Source: Microcaldota archaeon
Lineage (GTDB): Archaea > Micrarchaeota > Micrarchaeia > Micrarchaeales > Micrarchaeaceae
Reading direction: 5' to 3'
Length of the DNA stretch: 64,000 bases
NCBI GenBank assembly: GCA_021797495.1
Contig: JAJZZO010000014.1
Span: 1-64,000 of the forward strand
The position numbers were made by a program, and so were the translations under genes. The notes under the pieces were generated by a model, which searched no databases, was not told the origin of the DNA, and worked only from the letters and a program-made list of their open reading frames with translations. Positions 15,431 through 23,713 of the stretch are shown here, piece by piece. Position 1 is the first letter of the stretch, and each line of letters opens with the position of its first letter.

Positions 15431-15855
15431 CTCTTAGGCTTCTCCTTCTTGCCCTTTATTATCTGGACCATGTTGGCCCCGTTTACCTCAACTACCTTGT
15501 ACTTCATTCCGGGTATGCAGCCCATCTGGCCCCTTTGCGAGCCTCCGAGGCCCTCTATCGTAACCTCGTCGTGTTCGTCTATGTAGTTGACTGCGCCGTC
15601 CCCGGGAACGAAAGCCCCGACGACCTTGCCGTTCTTTATGAGCTGTACCCTGACGCACTTTATCTGTCCGGAGTGCGGCTGCTTCTGCTCGACTGCGAAC
15701 TTCTGCAGAACTAAGCCCTTTGCCCTTGGCACTGTGCCCATCGGGTCGTATTTCTGCTTGAGCTTAAGCTTCTTCCTTTTCAGCCATTTCTTCAGCATCC
15801 TCTGGTGCTTCCTTTGCTTTACAAGTTTTCTAGCGGCAAATTCTCCATTAGGCAA
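15427..15855 (-). CDS. rps12: 30S ribosomal protein S12 (uS12)
   Basis: A 142-residue archaeal S12, located at the decoding centre. It shows the archaeal N-terminal basic segment, the Gln-Pro-His-Ser-Gly-Gln-Ile-Lys-Cys-Val-Arg-Val-Gln-Leu stretch with decoding-site residues, Phe-Val-Pro-Gly-Asp-Gly, and Gly-Gly-Ser-Gln-Arg-Gly-Gln-Met-Gly-Cys-Ile-Pro-Gly near the C-terminus. It sits between L30e and S7. The nusA gene that often lies between L30e and S12 in archaea is absent. Confidence 0.96.
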   Translation of the reverse strand: MPNGEFAARKLVKQRKHQRMLKKWLKRKKLKLKQKYDPMGTVPRAKGLVLQKFAVEQKQPHSGQIKCVRVQLIKNGKVVGAFVPGDGAVNYIDEHDEVTIEGLGGSQRGQMGCIPGMKYKVVEVNGANMVQIIKGKKEKPKR

Positions 15856-15867
15856 ATTATCCCCTTA

Positions 15868-16170
15868 TTATTGTTTATCCTTTTTAAGTATGTTAGAGTT
15901 TCCTGCTTCTATGACAGATACAGCTGAGACAGAGAAAGGCTTGCCGCAAACAGCTCCCAATTCTATCGGGTTGCCCTCGAATACCTCCATCGGCACGTTT
16001 GCGACCTTTGCCATGTGCGCTATGTCCTGCATCGTGCTCTCCTTGTTCCTTGACGCGACAACTATGAGCTTCGCCTTAGCGTCCCTTATGGACCTTATAA
16101 CCTCGTTCAAGCCTAATGCGGTGACACCGCTGTCTACTGCTAGCCTGATATCGTTCGATAAATCTGCCAT
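15868..16170 (-). CDS. rpl30e: 50S ribosomal protein L30e
   Basis: A 100-residue protein of the L7Ae/L30e kink-turn-binding fold: Asp-Ser-Gly-Val-Thr-Ala-Leu-Gly-Leu-Asn-Glu-Val near residue 15, then Ala-Lys-Leu-Ile-Val-Val-Ala-Ser-Arg-Asn and Glu-Leu-Gly-Ala-Val-Cys-Gly-Lys-Pro-Phe. ATG 16170 is preferred over TTG 16179. First gene of the S12-S7-aEF2 operon; a TATA-rich element at 16275-16291 on this strand would give a leader of roughly 80 nt. Confidence 0.92.
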   Translation of the reverse strand: MADLSNDIRLAVDSGVTALGLNEVIRSIRDAKAKLIVVASRNKESTMQDIAHMAKVANVPMEVFEGNPIELGAVCGKPFSVSAVSVIEAGNSNILKKDKQ

Positions 16171-16274
16171 TGAAACCAACTTTTATACGTATGATTGACG
16201 GTAAGTACCTGGCACAGTTAGAAACCTATAGGTACTACTGCTGCATTAGTATAGCAGTATATTTTAAATTGGAA

Positions 16275-16291
16275 AGATATATATAAACTAT
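16275..16291 (-). promoter_or_regulatory. Box A-like promoter of the L30e-S12-S7-aEF2 operon
   Basis: On the minus strand this reads TTTATATATA within an AT-rich block, the strongest TATA-like element upstream of rpl30e. Transcription would start about 25 bp downstream, near 16250. Confidence 0.45.
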
Positions 16292-16362
16292 CGTTGTTTT
16301 GCAGCTGCAAAGTGCACAGGGCCGGTAATGCGCGTGCTGCGGCGCGGAAGCAATAACAAACT

Positions 16363-16402
16363 GTGATATCCTCTCACCTGTAAACGGCGTGGGATTGTTT
16401 TC
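16363..16402 (-). mobile_element. IS200/IS605-type right-end remnant (minus orientation)
   Basis: On the minus strand the sequence runs ...CAATCCCACGCCG, a short loop, ...GGTGAGAGGATATCAC. A CCCAC...GTGAG-type hairpin followed by a terminal ATATCAC is the pattern seen at right ends of IS200/IS605 (TnpB-bearing) elements. The short open frame running into it (Asn-Pro-Thr-Pro-Phe) could be a tnpB 3' remnant. No transposase body is present. Identification rests on resemblance to the known end structure. Confidence 0.4.
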
Positions 16403-16465
16403 TTTCGTAAGGGAGGGAATGAAAACAAGCGAAAGGCATTTATAATTTAATCTGAGTATAATAAA

Positions 16466-16594
16466 CGTCCGCAAGGACTTTCCCTACGGAACGTAGGGGA
16501 GACGCTCGAAGAGGAAAATGCCTCTGTATTCCGCATTTGGAAGCAAGCATTACTGATGAAACGAGAAGCTCCAAACAGACCGACAGGCAGATAG
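16466..16594 (+). pseudogene. Probable tnpB 3'-end remnant
   Basis: A 42-codon segment ends in Leu-Leu-Met-Lys-Arg-Glu-Ala-Pro, a composition common at the C-termini of TnpB proteins (Met-Lys/Asn-Gln-Glu-Ala). The RuvC and zinc-finger domains are absent. It runs into an IS200/IS605-like right end at 16595-16625. A TATA-like stretch at 16438-16449 could drive a short RNA across it. Confidence 0.35.
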
Positions 16595-16625
16595 AAGCCT
16601 TGTCCGTAAGTGCGGGGTAGTTCAT
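16595..16625 (+). mobile_element. IS200/IS605-type right-end remnant (plus orientation)
   Basis: Directly after the tnpB-like remnant, an imperfect hairpin (GACAGG at 16583-16588 with CCTTGTC at about 16598-16604) is followed by GGGGTAGTTCAT at 16614-16625. A terminal TAGTTCA is characteristic of many IS605-family right ends. It faces away from the minus-strand end at 16363-16402, so two element remnants abut here. The remainder of 16171-16675 holds promoters only. Confidence 0.4.
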
Positions 16626-16675
16626 ATAGATTGCAGAGACAACTAAATACACTTAATTTTGCATATGTGTTTAAT

Positions 16676-18124
16676 ATGGAAGCTAAGGAGTCATATGACA
16701 TAATAGTAGCAGGAGCAGGCATGGCCGGCAATCTTGCCGCGGCTATAGCGGCTAAGAAAGGGCACAGCGTATTGCTGCTTGACAGGAATGATCCTGAGAA
16801 CGTTGGAAGGAAGAACAACTGGGGATGGACATGCGGCGATGCGGTAGCAGGGTCGCACCTGGATTTCATAACGGCAAAGACAGGAATATCTTTCTCCAAG
16901 CCCGAGCTCGACGTGAAAGTCGATGGAGTTTACGCGCTCTCGCCCGACCTGGAAGCAAAATACCTTTTCGACGGCGTAGGCTATGTTTTAGACAGGCCAG
17001 AATTCGAAAGGAAGCTTAGGGACATAGCGGTAAAAAGCGGCGTGCACTACGTGACAAACTTTGAAGTCGAAGGCCCGGTAATAGAAGACAACAAGGTAGC
17101 CGGCATATTCGGAAAGGACAAGGACAAGAACCATACCATTTACAAGTCAAAGGTAGTCATAGACGCACTTGGAATATCAACAGTGCTAAGAAGGCGACTC
17201 CCGGATAACAAGTTCGTTGAAAAGAACGTAGACATAGACGACATAGAGTCAACTGGCAGGTACATAATAGAGTTCGAACTCGACCACGAGGACGAGAGAT
17301 ATTATGACCCGAAAAACGCGCTTATACACCTAAACCAGGAGATGGCGCCTGGTGGCTACGGCTGGGTTTTCCCGAAAAGCGGCAACAAGATGAATATAGG
17401 CTTGGGCGTGCAGAAGCGCAGCCTTGACATCAGGAACAAAGCACTTAACAGGAACGACACCCTGCAAAGCTTAATAGACCAGTATATCGCCTGGAACCCA
17501 GTAATAAAGAAGGAATACAAGCTTTTCACCAAGGACAACAACGGCAAGGGCATATGGTCCGTTGCTGTAAGGAGGCAGATGGAGAGCTTGGTATACGACG
17601 GTTACATGGGCGCAGGAGACAGCATGGTAATGCCCAACCCAATAAGCGCCGGAGGCATAGGCCCGGCACTTGTATCTGGGATACTGGCAGGGGAAAACGC
17701 AGCAAAGGCTGTAGAAGCCAACGATACGAGCGTCAAGGGATTGTGGCAGTACAACGTAGACTTCAACAAGGAATACGGATACAAAACTGCAGGATTGGAA
17801 GTATTTAGAATATATATGCAGTCGCTCAACAACGACGTGCTCAACTACGGGATAAAGAACTTCCTGAACGTGAAGGAGGCCAACCAGCTTGCGCTTGGCA
17901 TGATGCCAGAGCTAAGCCTAAGCACGAAATTCTCCATGGTGCTTAAGGGCGCCAAGAACATAAGCGCCTTCAGGGAACTGCTTTATGCTGTTAACAAGAT
18001 GAAGGAGCTGAACGCTATTTACTCCCAGTACCCGGAAAGCCCGGACGCATTCGAGGCGTGGCGCAAGAGGGTGGAAAAGAGCATGCATGAGGCCAAGGAG
18101 AGGTTCAAGCCGAACCCGATATGA
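16676..18124 (+). CDS. Geranylgeranyl reductase family (archaeal lipid saturation)
   Basis: A 482-residue FAD-dependent oxidoreductase of the geranylgeranyl reductase family, which saturates the isoprenoid chains of archaeal ether lipids at the membrane. N-terminal dinucleotide-binding Gly-Ala-Gly-Met-Ala-Gly at residues 13-18, Gly-Gly-Tyr-Gly-Trp-Val-Phe-Pro-Lys in the middle, and Gly-Asp-Ser followed by Asn-Pro-Ile-Ser-Ala-Gly-Gly-Ile-Gly-Pro-Ala for the second FAD contact. The ATG at 16676 starts immediately before the FAD motif. The stop overlaps an in-frame ATG of the rpoK frame by four bases, so the two are probably co-transcribed. Confidence 0.85.
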   Translation: MEAKESYDIIVAGAGMAGNLAAAIAAKKGHSVLLLDRNDPENVGRKNNWGWTCGDAVAGSHLDFITAKTGISFSKPELDVKVDGVYALSPDLEAKYLFDGVGYVLDRPEFERKLRDIAVKSGVHYVTNFEVEGPVIEDNKVAGIFGKDKDKNHTIYKSKVVIDALGISTVLRRRLPDNKFVEKNVDIDDIESTGRYIIEFELDHEDERYYDPKNALIHLNQEMAPGGYGWVFPKSGNKMNIGLGVQKRSLDIRNKALNRNDTLQSLIDQYIAWNPVIKKEYKLFTKDNNGKGIWSVAVRRQMESLVYDGYMGAGDSMVMPNPISAGGIGPALVSGILAGENAAKAVEANDTSVKGLWQYNVDFNKEYGYKTAGLEVFRIYMQSLNNDVLNYGIKNFLNVKEANQLALGMMPELSLSTKFSMVLKGAKNISAFRELLYAVNKMKELNAIYSQYPESPDAFEAWRKRVEKSMHEAKERFKPNPI

Positions 18125-18135
18125 ACGGTGTGCGT

Positions 18136-18309
18136 ATGCGCGAATATACAAAATTTGAGAAAGCCAGGGTTATAGGAGCTAGGGCGCTTCAGTTGGCGCA
18201 CGGAGCACCGCCCCTGATAAAGGTGCCTGAGGGCATTACAGAACCGTTGGATCTGGCAGAAAGGGAGTTCGAGAAAGGCGTAATACCGATAACGATAATC
18301 AGGGACTGA
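18136..18309 (+). CDS. rpoK: DNA-directed RNA polymerase subunit K (Rpo6)
   Basis: A 57-residue Rpo6/RPB6 homolog: Tyr-Thr-Lys-Phe-Glu-Lys-Ala-Arg-Val-Ile-Gly-Ala-Arg-Ala-Leu-Gln and the C-terminal Glu-Phe-Glu-Lys-Gly-Val-Ile-Pro-Ile-Thr are the family signature; it clamps the largest subunit during RNA polymerase assembly. ATG 18136 is chosen over ATG 18121 because a GGTG lies six bases upstream of it. The 3' end overlaps the convergent phosphoesterase gene by 11 bp. Confidence 0.92.
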   Translation: MREYTKFEKARVIGARALQLAHGAPPLIKVPEGITEPLDLAEREFEKGVIPITIIRD

Positions 18310-19093
18310 TTCTGTCCCTTTTTTTCCTGCTCTTTTTGCTTTTCGCGGTCATATCCGAGCTTAGGCTTTTTACCTTGCCCATGAACATGCCGCCTATTGA
18401 ATATATATCGGCATTTTGGTAGTCGAAAAGATTGTTCCGAAATAGGGGGCTTATGTTCTCTTTGTCCGGCATTTCATAGCCCACTGGAGACCCGAGTATC
18501 AGCGGGTTGAACGCTGGCAGCACTATCATGCTTTCGGCTTTAGGTGAAACATAAAACTCACGGATTTTTTTCTTTACCCCTTTCGCGATGAGCCACGCCT
18601 TCTCGGAAAATACTCCACCGTTCTCGTCTGTTATGCGTACGGCTATGTGGTTGTGCCCAGTTATTATAACGCGTTTTTGCATAGCCTCCTTTGACGGCCA
18701 TTTGTTCCCGTGCATGAGCGCGTAGTTCCCTATAAGGATCTCGTCGGAAAGCTTGCTGCCGAGTATCTCTTCCATGTGGCCGTCGTGGTTGCCCCTTATC
18801 AACTTGAGCTCGAATCCAGATAAGGAATCCATGAAGCGCCTGATGTCGCGCTGCTCCCATGATTCCGGGTACATTATGCTGTCCTTTATGTCTCCAAGCA
18901 TTATTATGCCGGTAGCGGAAAAGGTTTTGGCCAGAGCCGCGATCTTGTCCGACATGTTCTTCCATAATTCGTAGACCCTTACTCCTTTGTCGTTAAGTCT
19001 TCTTTCGGCACCTATGTGAATGTCTCCGACCACAAGCCACGTTGAGCCCGCTTCGCTGATAAGCATGGCTGGCTCTCCGTATATGAAGCGCAT
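18299..19093 (-). CDS. SbcD-related archaeal metallophosphoesterase
   Basis: A 264-residue calcineurin-type phosphoesterase with all metal motifs: Gly-Asp-Ile-His-Ile-Gly, Leu-Gly-Asp-Ile-Lys-Asp, Arg-Gly-Asn-His-Asp and Gly-His-Asn-His. The spacing and the Asn-Pro-Leu...Gly-Ser-Pro end match the archaeal SbcD-related family, whose members are thought to act in nucleic-acid metabolism; the substrate is not established. ATG 19093 is chosen because the only TATA-rich segment lies around 19165-19183; a GTG start at 19165 would add 24 residues. A Lys/Ser/Arg-rich tail ends the protein. Confidence 0.8.
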   Translation of the reverse strand: MRFIYGEPAMLISEAGSTWLVVGDIHIGAERRLNDKGVRVYELWKNMSDKIAALAKTFSATGIIMLGDIKDSIMYPESWEQRDIRRFMDSLSGFELKLIRGNHDGHMEEILGSKLSDEILIGNYALMHGNKWPSKEAMQKRVIITGHNHIAVRITDENGGVFSEKAWLIAKGVKKKIREFYVSPKAESMIVLPAFNPLILGSPVGYEMPDKENISPLFRNNLFDYQNADIYSIGGMFMGKVKSLSSDMTAKSKKSRKKRDRISP

Positions 19094-19201
19094 GCCTTCA
19101 AACCGCAATTTTTCCGTCGTAGAATCCACTTTACGCTGAAGTATCAGCCCAGTATGATTGGGCACAGAAATATTATTATAGGTAGAAACAAAAGGCTGTG
19201 T

Positions 19202-20290
19202 ATGGCAGGAGCGTCACCATACATAGGCAGCATTTACGGCATACCCGTTGAGCTGCACTGGACATTCATAATAATGATGTTGCTAGCGCTTGCCATAAGC
19301 TTCAACCTTTTCCTTATATTCGTACTTCTCTTCATCTGCGTGTTCCTGCACGAGCTTGCGCATTCTGTTACAGCCATAAGGAACAACATAAGCGTAAAGA
19401 AGATAGTGCTGTATCCCCTTGGCGGTGGCTCAATAATAGACCTCGATGATATCCCGCCGAAACTGGAGTTCAGGATTGCGATTGCAGGACCCGTGTCGAG
19501 CTTCCTGTTGGGCTTTATATTCGGGATCATGGTTATATTCATACCCGCAGGCACCGTAAAACTTTTCGTGCAGTTGCTGTTCGTGCTCAACATACTACTT
19601 GCGGTATTCAACATACTCCCATGGTTCCCGCTCGACGGCGGAAGGGTTCTCAGGAGCTACCTCGAGAAGAAAAGGGATTTCCTGAGCGCAACAAAGCTTA
19701 CGGTAAACATAAGCAACGTGATAATAGTGCTGTTCATAATAAGCACTGTGGCGTTTGTAGCCGTAGAGAACGGCTATTCGCTGCTTTACAAGGAATTCAT
19801 AGTGCTTTGGGACGTGTTCATAGCGGTATTTCTTTACGGCGGCGCGAAGGCCGAGCTCCAGGGAGCTTACGTGAAGGAATACACTAGGGGCGTGAAGCTA
19901 AGAGCCGCGCTGAGCAACAACTACATAATGCTGAAGGGCAGACCCACAATACACGACATCTATTCGTCGATAATGAAAAGCCACAAGCACATAATATTGT
20001 TCAGGGAAAACGGCAAGATTTACGTGATATCGCGCATACCTCAGAATATGCTGGCCAGCCAGAAGGTGCAGAACATCGAAATAGGCAAGATGAGCATGGC
20101 GTTGCAGGAGTTCGAAGAGAGCGAGCAGATATACTCCGTTTACAGCAAGATGCAGAGCGACGGGATAGGCATAGCTGCCGTGCTCAGGAAGGGAAAGTTT
20201 GTAGGCATAGTGCAGATGCAGCACCTGGAATCGCTCATATCGCTGCACATGGCCCATGTTAAAGGAAACTCTAAAAACATTAATAACTAA
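19202..20290 (+). CDS. Site-2 protease family (M50) membrane metalloprotease with C-terminal regulatory region
   Basis: A 362-residue S2P-type protease that cuts substrates within the membrane. Zinc motif His-Glu-Leu-Ala-His at residues 50-54 inside the second transmembrane helix, and the distal ligand motif Asn-Ile-Leu-Pro-Trp-Phe-Pro-Leu-Asp-Gly-Gly near 140. About six membrane segments are followed by a 120-residue cytoplasmic part resembling CBS domains in hydrophobic pattern. ATG 19202 lies about 25 bp after a TATA-like element (19167-19183), suggesting a leaderless transcript. Its regulated substrate is not identifiable here. Confidence 0.85.
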   Translation: MAGASPYIGSIYGIPVELHWTFIIMMLLALAISFNLFLIFVLLFICVFLHELAHSVTAIRNNISVKKIVLYPLGGGSIIDLDDIPPKLEFRIAIAGPVSSFLLGFIFGIMVIFIPAGTVKLFVQLLFVLNILLAVFNILPWFPLDGGRVLRSYLEKKRDFLSATKLTVNISNVIIVLFIISTVAFVAVENGYSLLYKEFIVLWDVFIAVFLYGGAKAELQGAYVKEYTRGVKLRAALSNNYIMLKGRPTIHDIYSSIMKSHKHIILFRENGKIYVISRIPQNMLASQKVQNIEIGKMSMALQEFEESEQIYSVYSKMQSDGIGIAAVLRKGKFVGIVQMQHLESLISLHMAHVKGNSKNINN

Positions 20291-20315
20291 GAGTTATCAG
20301 GCGACGGTGCAGGCG

Positions 20316-23300
20316 ATGCTTTATCTTGACAAGCTTATCATACACAACTTCAAATCCTTCAGGAACGCCACAGTGCGGTTCAGCAAAGGGTTCAACTGCA
20401 TAGTGGGCCCGAACGGCTCCGGCAAGTCGAACATTTGCGACTCCCTGCTTTTTGCCCTTGGCGAGGGCTCGTTGAGAAGGATGAGAGCAACATCCACATC
20501 CCAGCTTGTAAGCGAGGTGGGCCTTTCAAGGAAGGAAAAGGAGGGAAGGAAAGCTTACGTCAGCATGGTTTTCGGCGGAGACAGCGAAGTCACCGTCACA
20601 AGGATAATAAAACCGAACGGGAAAATCGCGTACAAGCTGAACGGCAACAGGATGACCAGGCAGGAAGTACTGGACTACCTCAGGTCGAACAACTGCATGG
20701 TGAGCGACACCAACACCATAACGCAAGGGGAGATAGTAAAGATGCTCGAGTTCAACCCTAAAGAGAGGAGGGAGCTTATAGACATCGCGTCGGGCATAAG
20801 GGAATTCGACGACAAGAAGGAGGCGTCGCAGAAGGAATTGCAGGCAGTGGAGGAAAAGATAACGAATACAAAAGTCCTGCTCAACGAAAGGCTCGGTTTT
20901 CTCGACGAATTGAAAAAGGAGAAAGAGGCAGCGGAGAAGTACGCCGCCGTGAGCTCCAGGCTGAAAAGCGCCAATTACACGATATTGTACAGGAGGAGCG
21001 AGAGCATAAAGGGCGAGCTCAAGCTGATAATAGAGAAATTGGCGCAATCGGAGGAAAGCTCGAGATCTATAGGCGCCAGGATACTGGAACTTGATGCGGT
21101 ATCGGAGAAGCTGGCATCGCAGAGGAATGAAAAGGCAAAAATGCTTAATGAAAAATCTTCGGCGCTTAATGATTCGAATAGGAAGCTGGAAGAGGTTAAA
21201 AGGAACATCGCAGTAGCGGAATCGGAAACGAATTCCATTTCCGCGTATCTGGAAACCGCGAAAAGCGAGATAGCGGCGTTGAAAGAAGAGAGTAAAAAGC
21301 AGGCAGAGAAGCTCGACGACAACAAGGCGAAGCTCCCGGCTGTTGAACAGGAGATAGCAAAACTCAAGAAGGAGCTTGAAGCGTACAGGACGCCAGCAAG
21401 TTCCGAAGAAAGCAAGAACGAGATGGATGCTTATGAGAAGAGCATGAAGCTCTTCGAATCGCTTTCCCTGGAATTGGAAACGGAGAACAAGCGATACATG
21501 AGCGCAAAAATGAGGATATCCGAAGTGGAATCGCAAAGGAAATCGTTCGAAACCGAGATAGAGAAACTGTCAAAATCCATATCGGAGTATAAAAAATCCG
21601 AACAGGAGACAGCCTCTGCATCGAACAGGGGCAATCGCGAGCTTTCGGAAGCGAGGAACGAGCTCGATAAGCTCAAGGCAAGGAAGAAAGCCCTGGAAAC
21701 GGAGCTGCAGCAGATTTCGGAAAGGAGGATATCGCTAAGGGAATCCATAGCGACATACGGCAGCGACACCAACAGGGCGGGAAAAATATTATCGGAGAAA
21801 TTGAGGAGCGGATTTTACGGAAGGGCGGTGGAGCTGTGCAGGTACGACGAAAGGTACGCGGAGGCCGTCAATGCAGCAGCAGGGGCGAGGCTCAGCTATT
21901 TCGTGGTCGACAGTGTCGACGTGGCAGATAAGGCGGTAAAGATACTTAGGGAAAACAAGCTCGGAAGGGCGTCGTTCATACCCTTAGACATAATAAGCTA
22001 CACGGAGACGAGAAAAATAGAAGAGGGAGACCCGCTGATAGATTACGTCGAATACGAGGCGAAGTTTGCTGCAGCGTTCAAATTCATTTTATCCAACACA
22101 TACCTGGTCGGCGACATAAGGTCGGTTGCCAAGGGGAGCAGGCACAGGTTTGTGACTATGGAAGGAGAGCTCTTGGAGCAGTCTGGAGTAGTATCCGGAG
22201 GTTTTTCAAAGAGCTTCAATTACGCCAAGGCTGTTGCGGAGCTTAAAAGCCTGGAGGCCAACGAAAAAAGCATACGGGAAGAGATCGACAGCCTGCAGGC
22301 GCTTGAAGAGGACGCAAGGCAGAGATTCGGAAAGGCGGAGACGCTTGTGATGAGTTCGTCTATGGAACTTGAGGGCATGCGCGTCAAGCTGAAAGGGCTT
22401 GAGGAGGAGAAGGAATCATTAACGCGCCAGTTGAAAAGCTTGGAGGATAGCATAAAGGGCGATTCCGACGAATACGCAAACGCCGAGAACAGAATCTCAG
22501 AGCTTGAGAAAAAACTCGCAGAGGCGAAAAAGGAGAGCTCAGAAAGGTACAGCAAGATAAGCAGCAGGTTCGGAACGCAGGATGCGGGGAAATCCAAGGA
22601 GAAAGAGAACAAGGCTAAGGAATACTCCGAAACGCTTGAGAAAAGAATGATGGAAAGAGCTGCTATTGGAAAGGAGAACGAATTGCTTTCGGTAAGACTG
22701 CTTGAGCTTAAAAGAGAGATTGACGACAAGGAGCTTGCGGTAAAGAAAAACGGCGAGAAAAGGGCAGAGCTCGAAGAACAGCTGAAGTCGCTTAGAAAAA
22801 GCGCTGCAGAGCTTGAAGAGGGCATAAAGGCGCACGATAAAAAATCCGCAGGAATATACGAAGAGATAAAGAAAATAGAGGACGAGATAGCAAAGAACGG
22901 CTACGAGAAAGGCAGGCTGTCCAGCGAGAAGGACAGGATGGAAAGGGATGCGATAGGCATGCAGGCCACAAAGGCGCAGCTCCAGACAAGGCTGTCGGAC
23001 ATAATGGCTGAGCTTAGCGGCTACGAGGAGCATGAGCTTTTGGAGGGCGATATTGAGACCCTGGAAAAGGAGCTCTACAAGCTAAAAGCAGAGATAGAAA
23101 GCATGGGAAGCGTAAACATGCGCGCACCTGAGATGTACAGCGAAAAGAGCAAGGACGTCGAAGGAGTGCAGGAAAAGATAATGACATTGGAGAACGAGAG
23201 GAATTCCATACTGTCCATGATAGACCAGCTGGAGTCCAGGAAGCTCGAGGTTTTCAACGACACCTTCAACAAGGTAAACCAGAAATTCAAGTCGCTTTAC

Positions 23301-23711
23301 CAGTCGGTGTTCCCGGGAGGAGAGGGTTCAGTAATCTTGGACAGCCCGAGAAACCCGTTCAATTCCGGACTGGGATTCGACATAAAGGAGGGGAAGAGCA
23401 CAAAACGCACGGAGAGGCTTTCCGGAGGCGAAAAATCCATGGTCATGCTGATACTCATATTCTCGATACAGATGTGCAGGCCTCTTGCATTTTACATATT
23501 TGACGAGATAGACGTGGCGCTGGACAAGGAGAACTCGAAAAAACTGTCGGCGCTCATAAAACAGCTGAGCTCCAACTCCCAGTTCGTGGTTGTAAGCCAC
23601 AACGATACCCTGATATCTTATGCAGATACCGCGATAGGTGTGGCTAAAAAGGACAGCGAGTCCAGAGTATATGGAGTGGAAATCGTAAGCGCCCACGAAA
23701 GCGCAAAGTGA
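20316..23711 (+). CDS. smc: Chromosome segregation protein SMC
   Basis: A 1131-residue SMC ATPase for chromosome compaction and segregation. The N-terminal head has Walker A GPNGSGKSN (Lys37) and the Gln-Gly-Glu Q-loop; long coiled coils flank a hinge at about residues 490-640; the C-terminal head has Leu-Ser-Gly-Gly-Glu-Lys-Ser, Walker B Phe-Asp-Glu-Ile-Asp and a His-switch segment. The coiled coils are dense in Lys/Glu/Ser. The start at 20316 places the head strand right at the N-terminus and has GGTG nine bases upstream. scpA/scpB partners are not adjacent; a signal peptidase follows with a near-overlap. Confidence 0.96.
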   Translation: MLYLDKLIIHNFKSFRNATVRFSKGFNCIVGPNGSGKSNICDSLLFALGEGSLRRMRATSTSQLVSEVGLSRKEKEGRKAYVSMVFGGDSEVTVTRIIKPNGKIAYKLNGNRMTRQEVLDYLRSNNCMVSDTNTITQGEIVKMLEFNPKERRELIDIASGIREFDDKKEASQKELQAVEEKITNTKVLLNERLGFLDELKKEKEAAEKYAAVSSRLKSANYTILYRRSESIKGELKLIIEKLAQSEESSRSIGARILELDAVSEKLASQRNEKAKMLNEKSSALNDSNRKLEEVKRNIAVAESETNSISAYLETAKSEIAALKEESKKQAEKLDDNKAKLPAVEQEIAKLKKELEAYRTPASSEESKNEMDAYEKSMKLFESLSLELETENKRYMSAKMRISEVESQRKSFETEIEKLSKSISEYKKSEQETASASNRGNRELSEARNELDKLKARKKALETELQQISERRISLRESIATYGSDTNRAGKILSEKLRSGFYGRAVELCRYDERYAEAVNAAAGARLSYFVVDSVDVADKAVKILRENKLGRASFIPLDIISYTETRKIEEGDPLIDYVEYEAKFAAAFKFILSNTYLVGDIRSVAKGSRHRFVTMEGELLEQSGVVSGGFSKSFNYAKAVAELKSLEANEKSIREEIDSLQALEEDARQRFGKAETLVMSSSMELEGMRVKLKGLEEEKESLTRQLKSLEDSIKGDSDEYANAENRISELEKKLAEAKKESSERYSKISSRFGTQDAGKSKEKENKAKEYSETLEKRMMERAAIGKENELLSVRLLELKREIDDKELAVKKNGEKRAELEEQLKSLRKSAAELEEGIKAHDKKSAGIYEEIKKIEDEIAKNGYEKGRLSSEKDRMERDAIGMQATKAQLQTRLSDIMAELSGYEEHELLEGDIETLEKELYKLKAEIESMGSVNMRAPEMYSEKSKDVEGVQEKIMTLENERNSILSMIDQLESRKLEVFNDTFNKVNQKFKSLYQSVFPGGEGSVILDSPRNPFNSGLGFDIKEGKSTKRTERLSGGEKSMVMLILIFSIQMCRPLAFYIFDEIDVALDKENSKKLSALIKQLSSNSQFVVVSHNDTLISYADTAIGVAKKDSESRVYGVEIVSAHESAK

Positions 23712-23713
23712 TA

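Noticed and set aside
20435-21536. Alternative frames inside smc
   Set aside because: Frames on both strands are open because of biased codon use; the plus-strand SMC frame contains all ATPase motifs.
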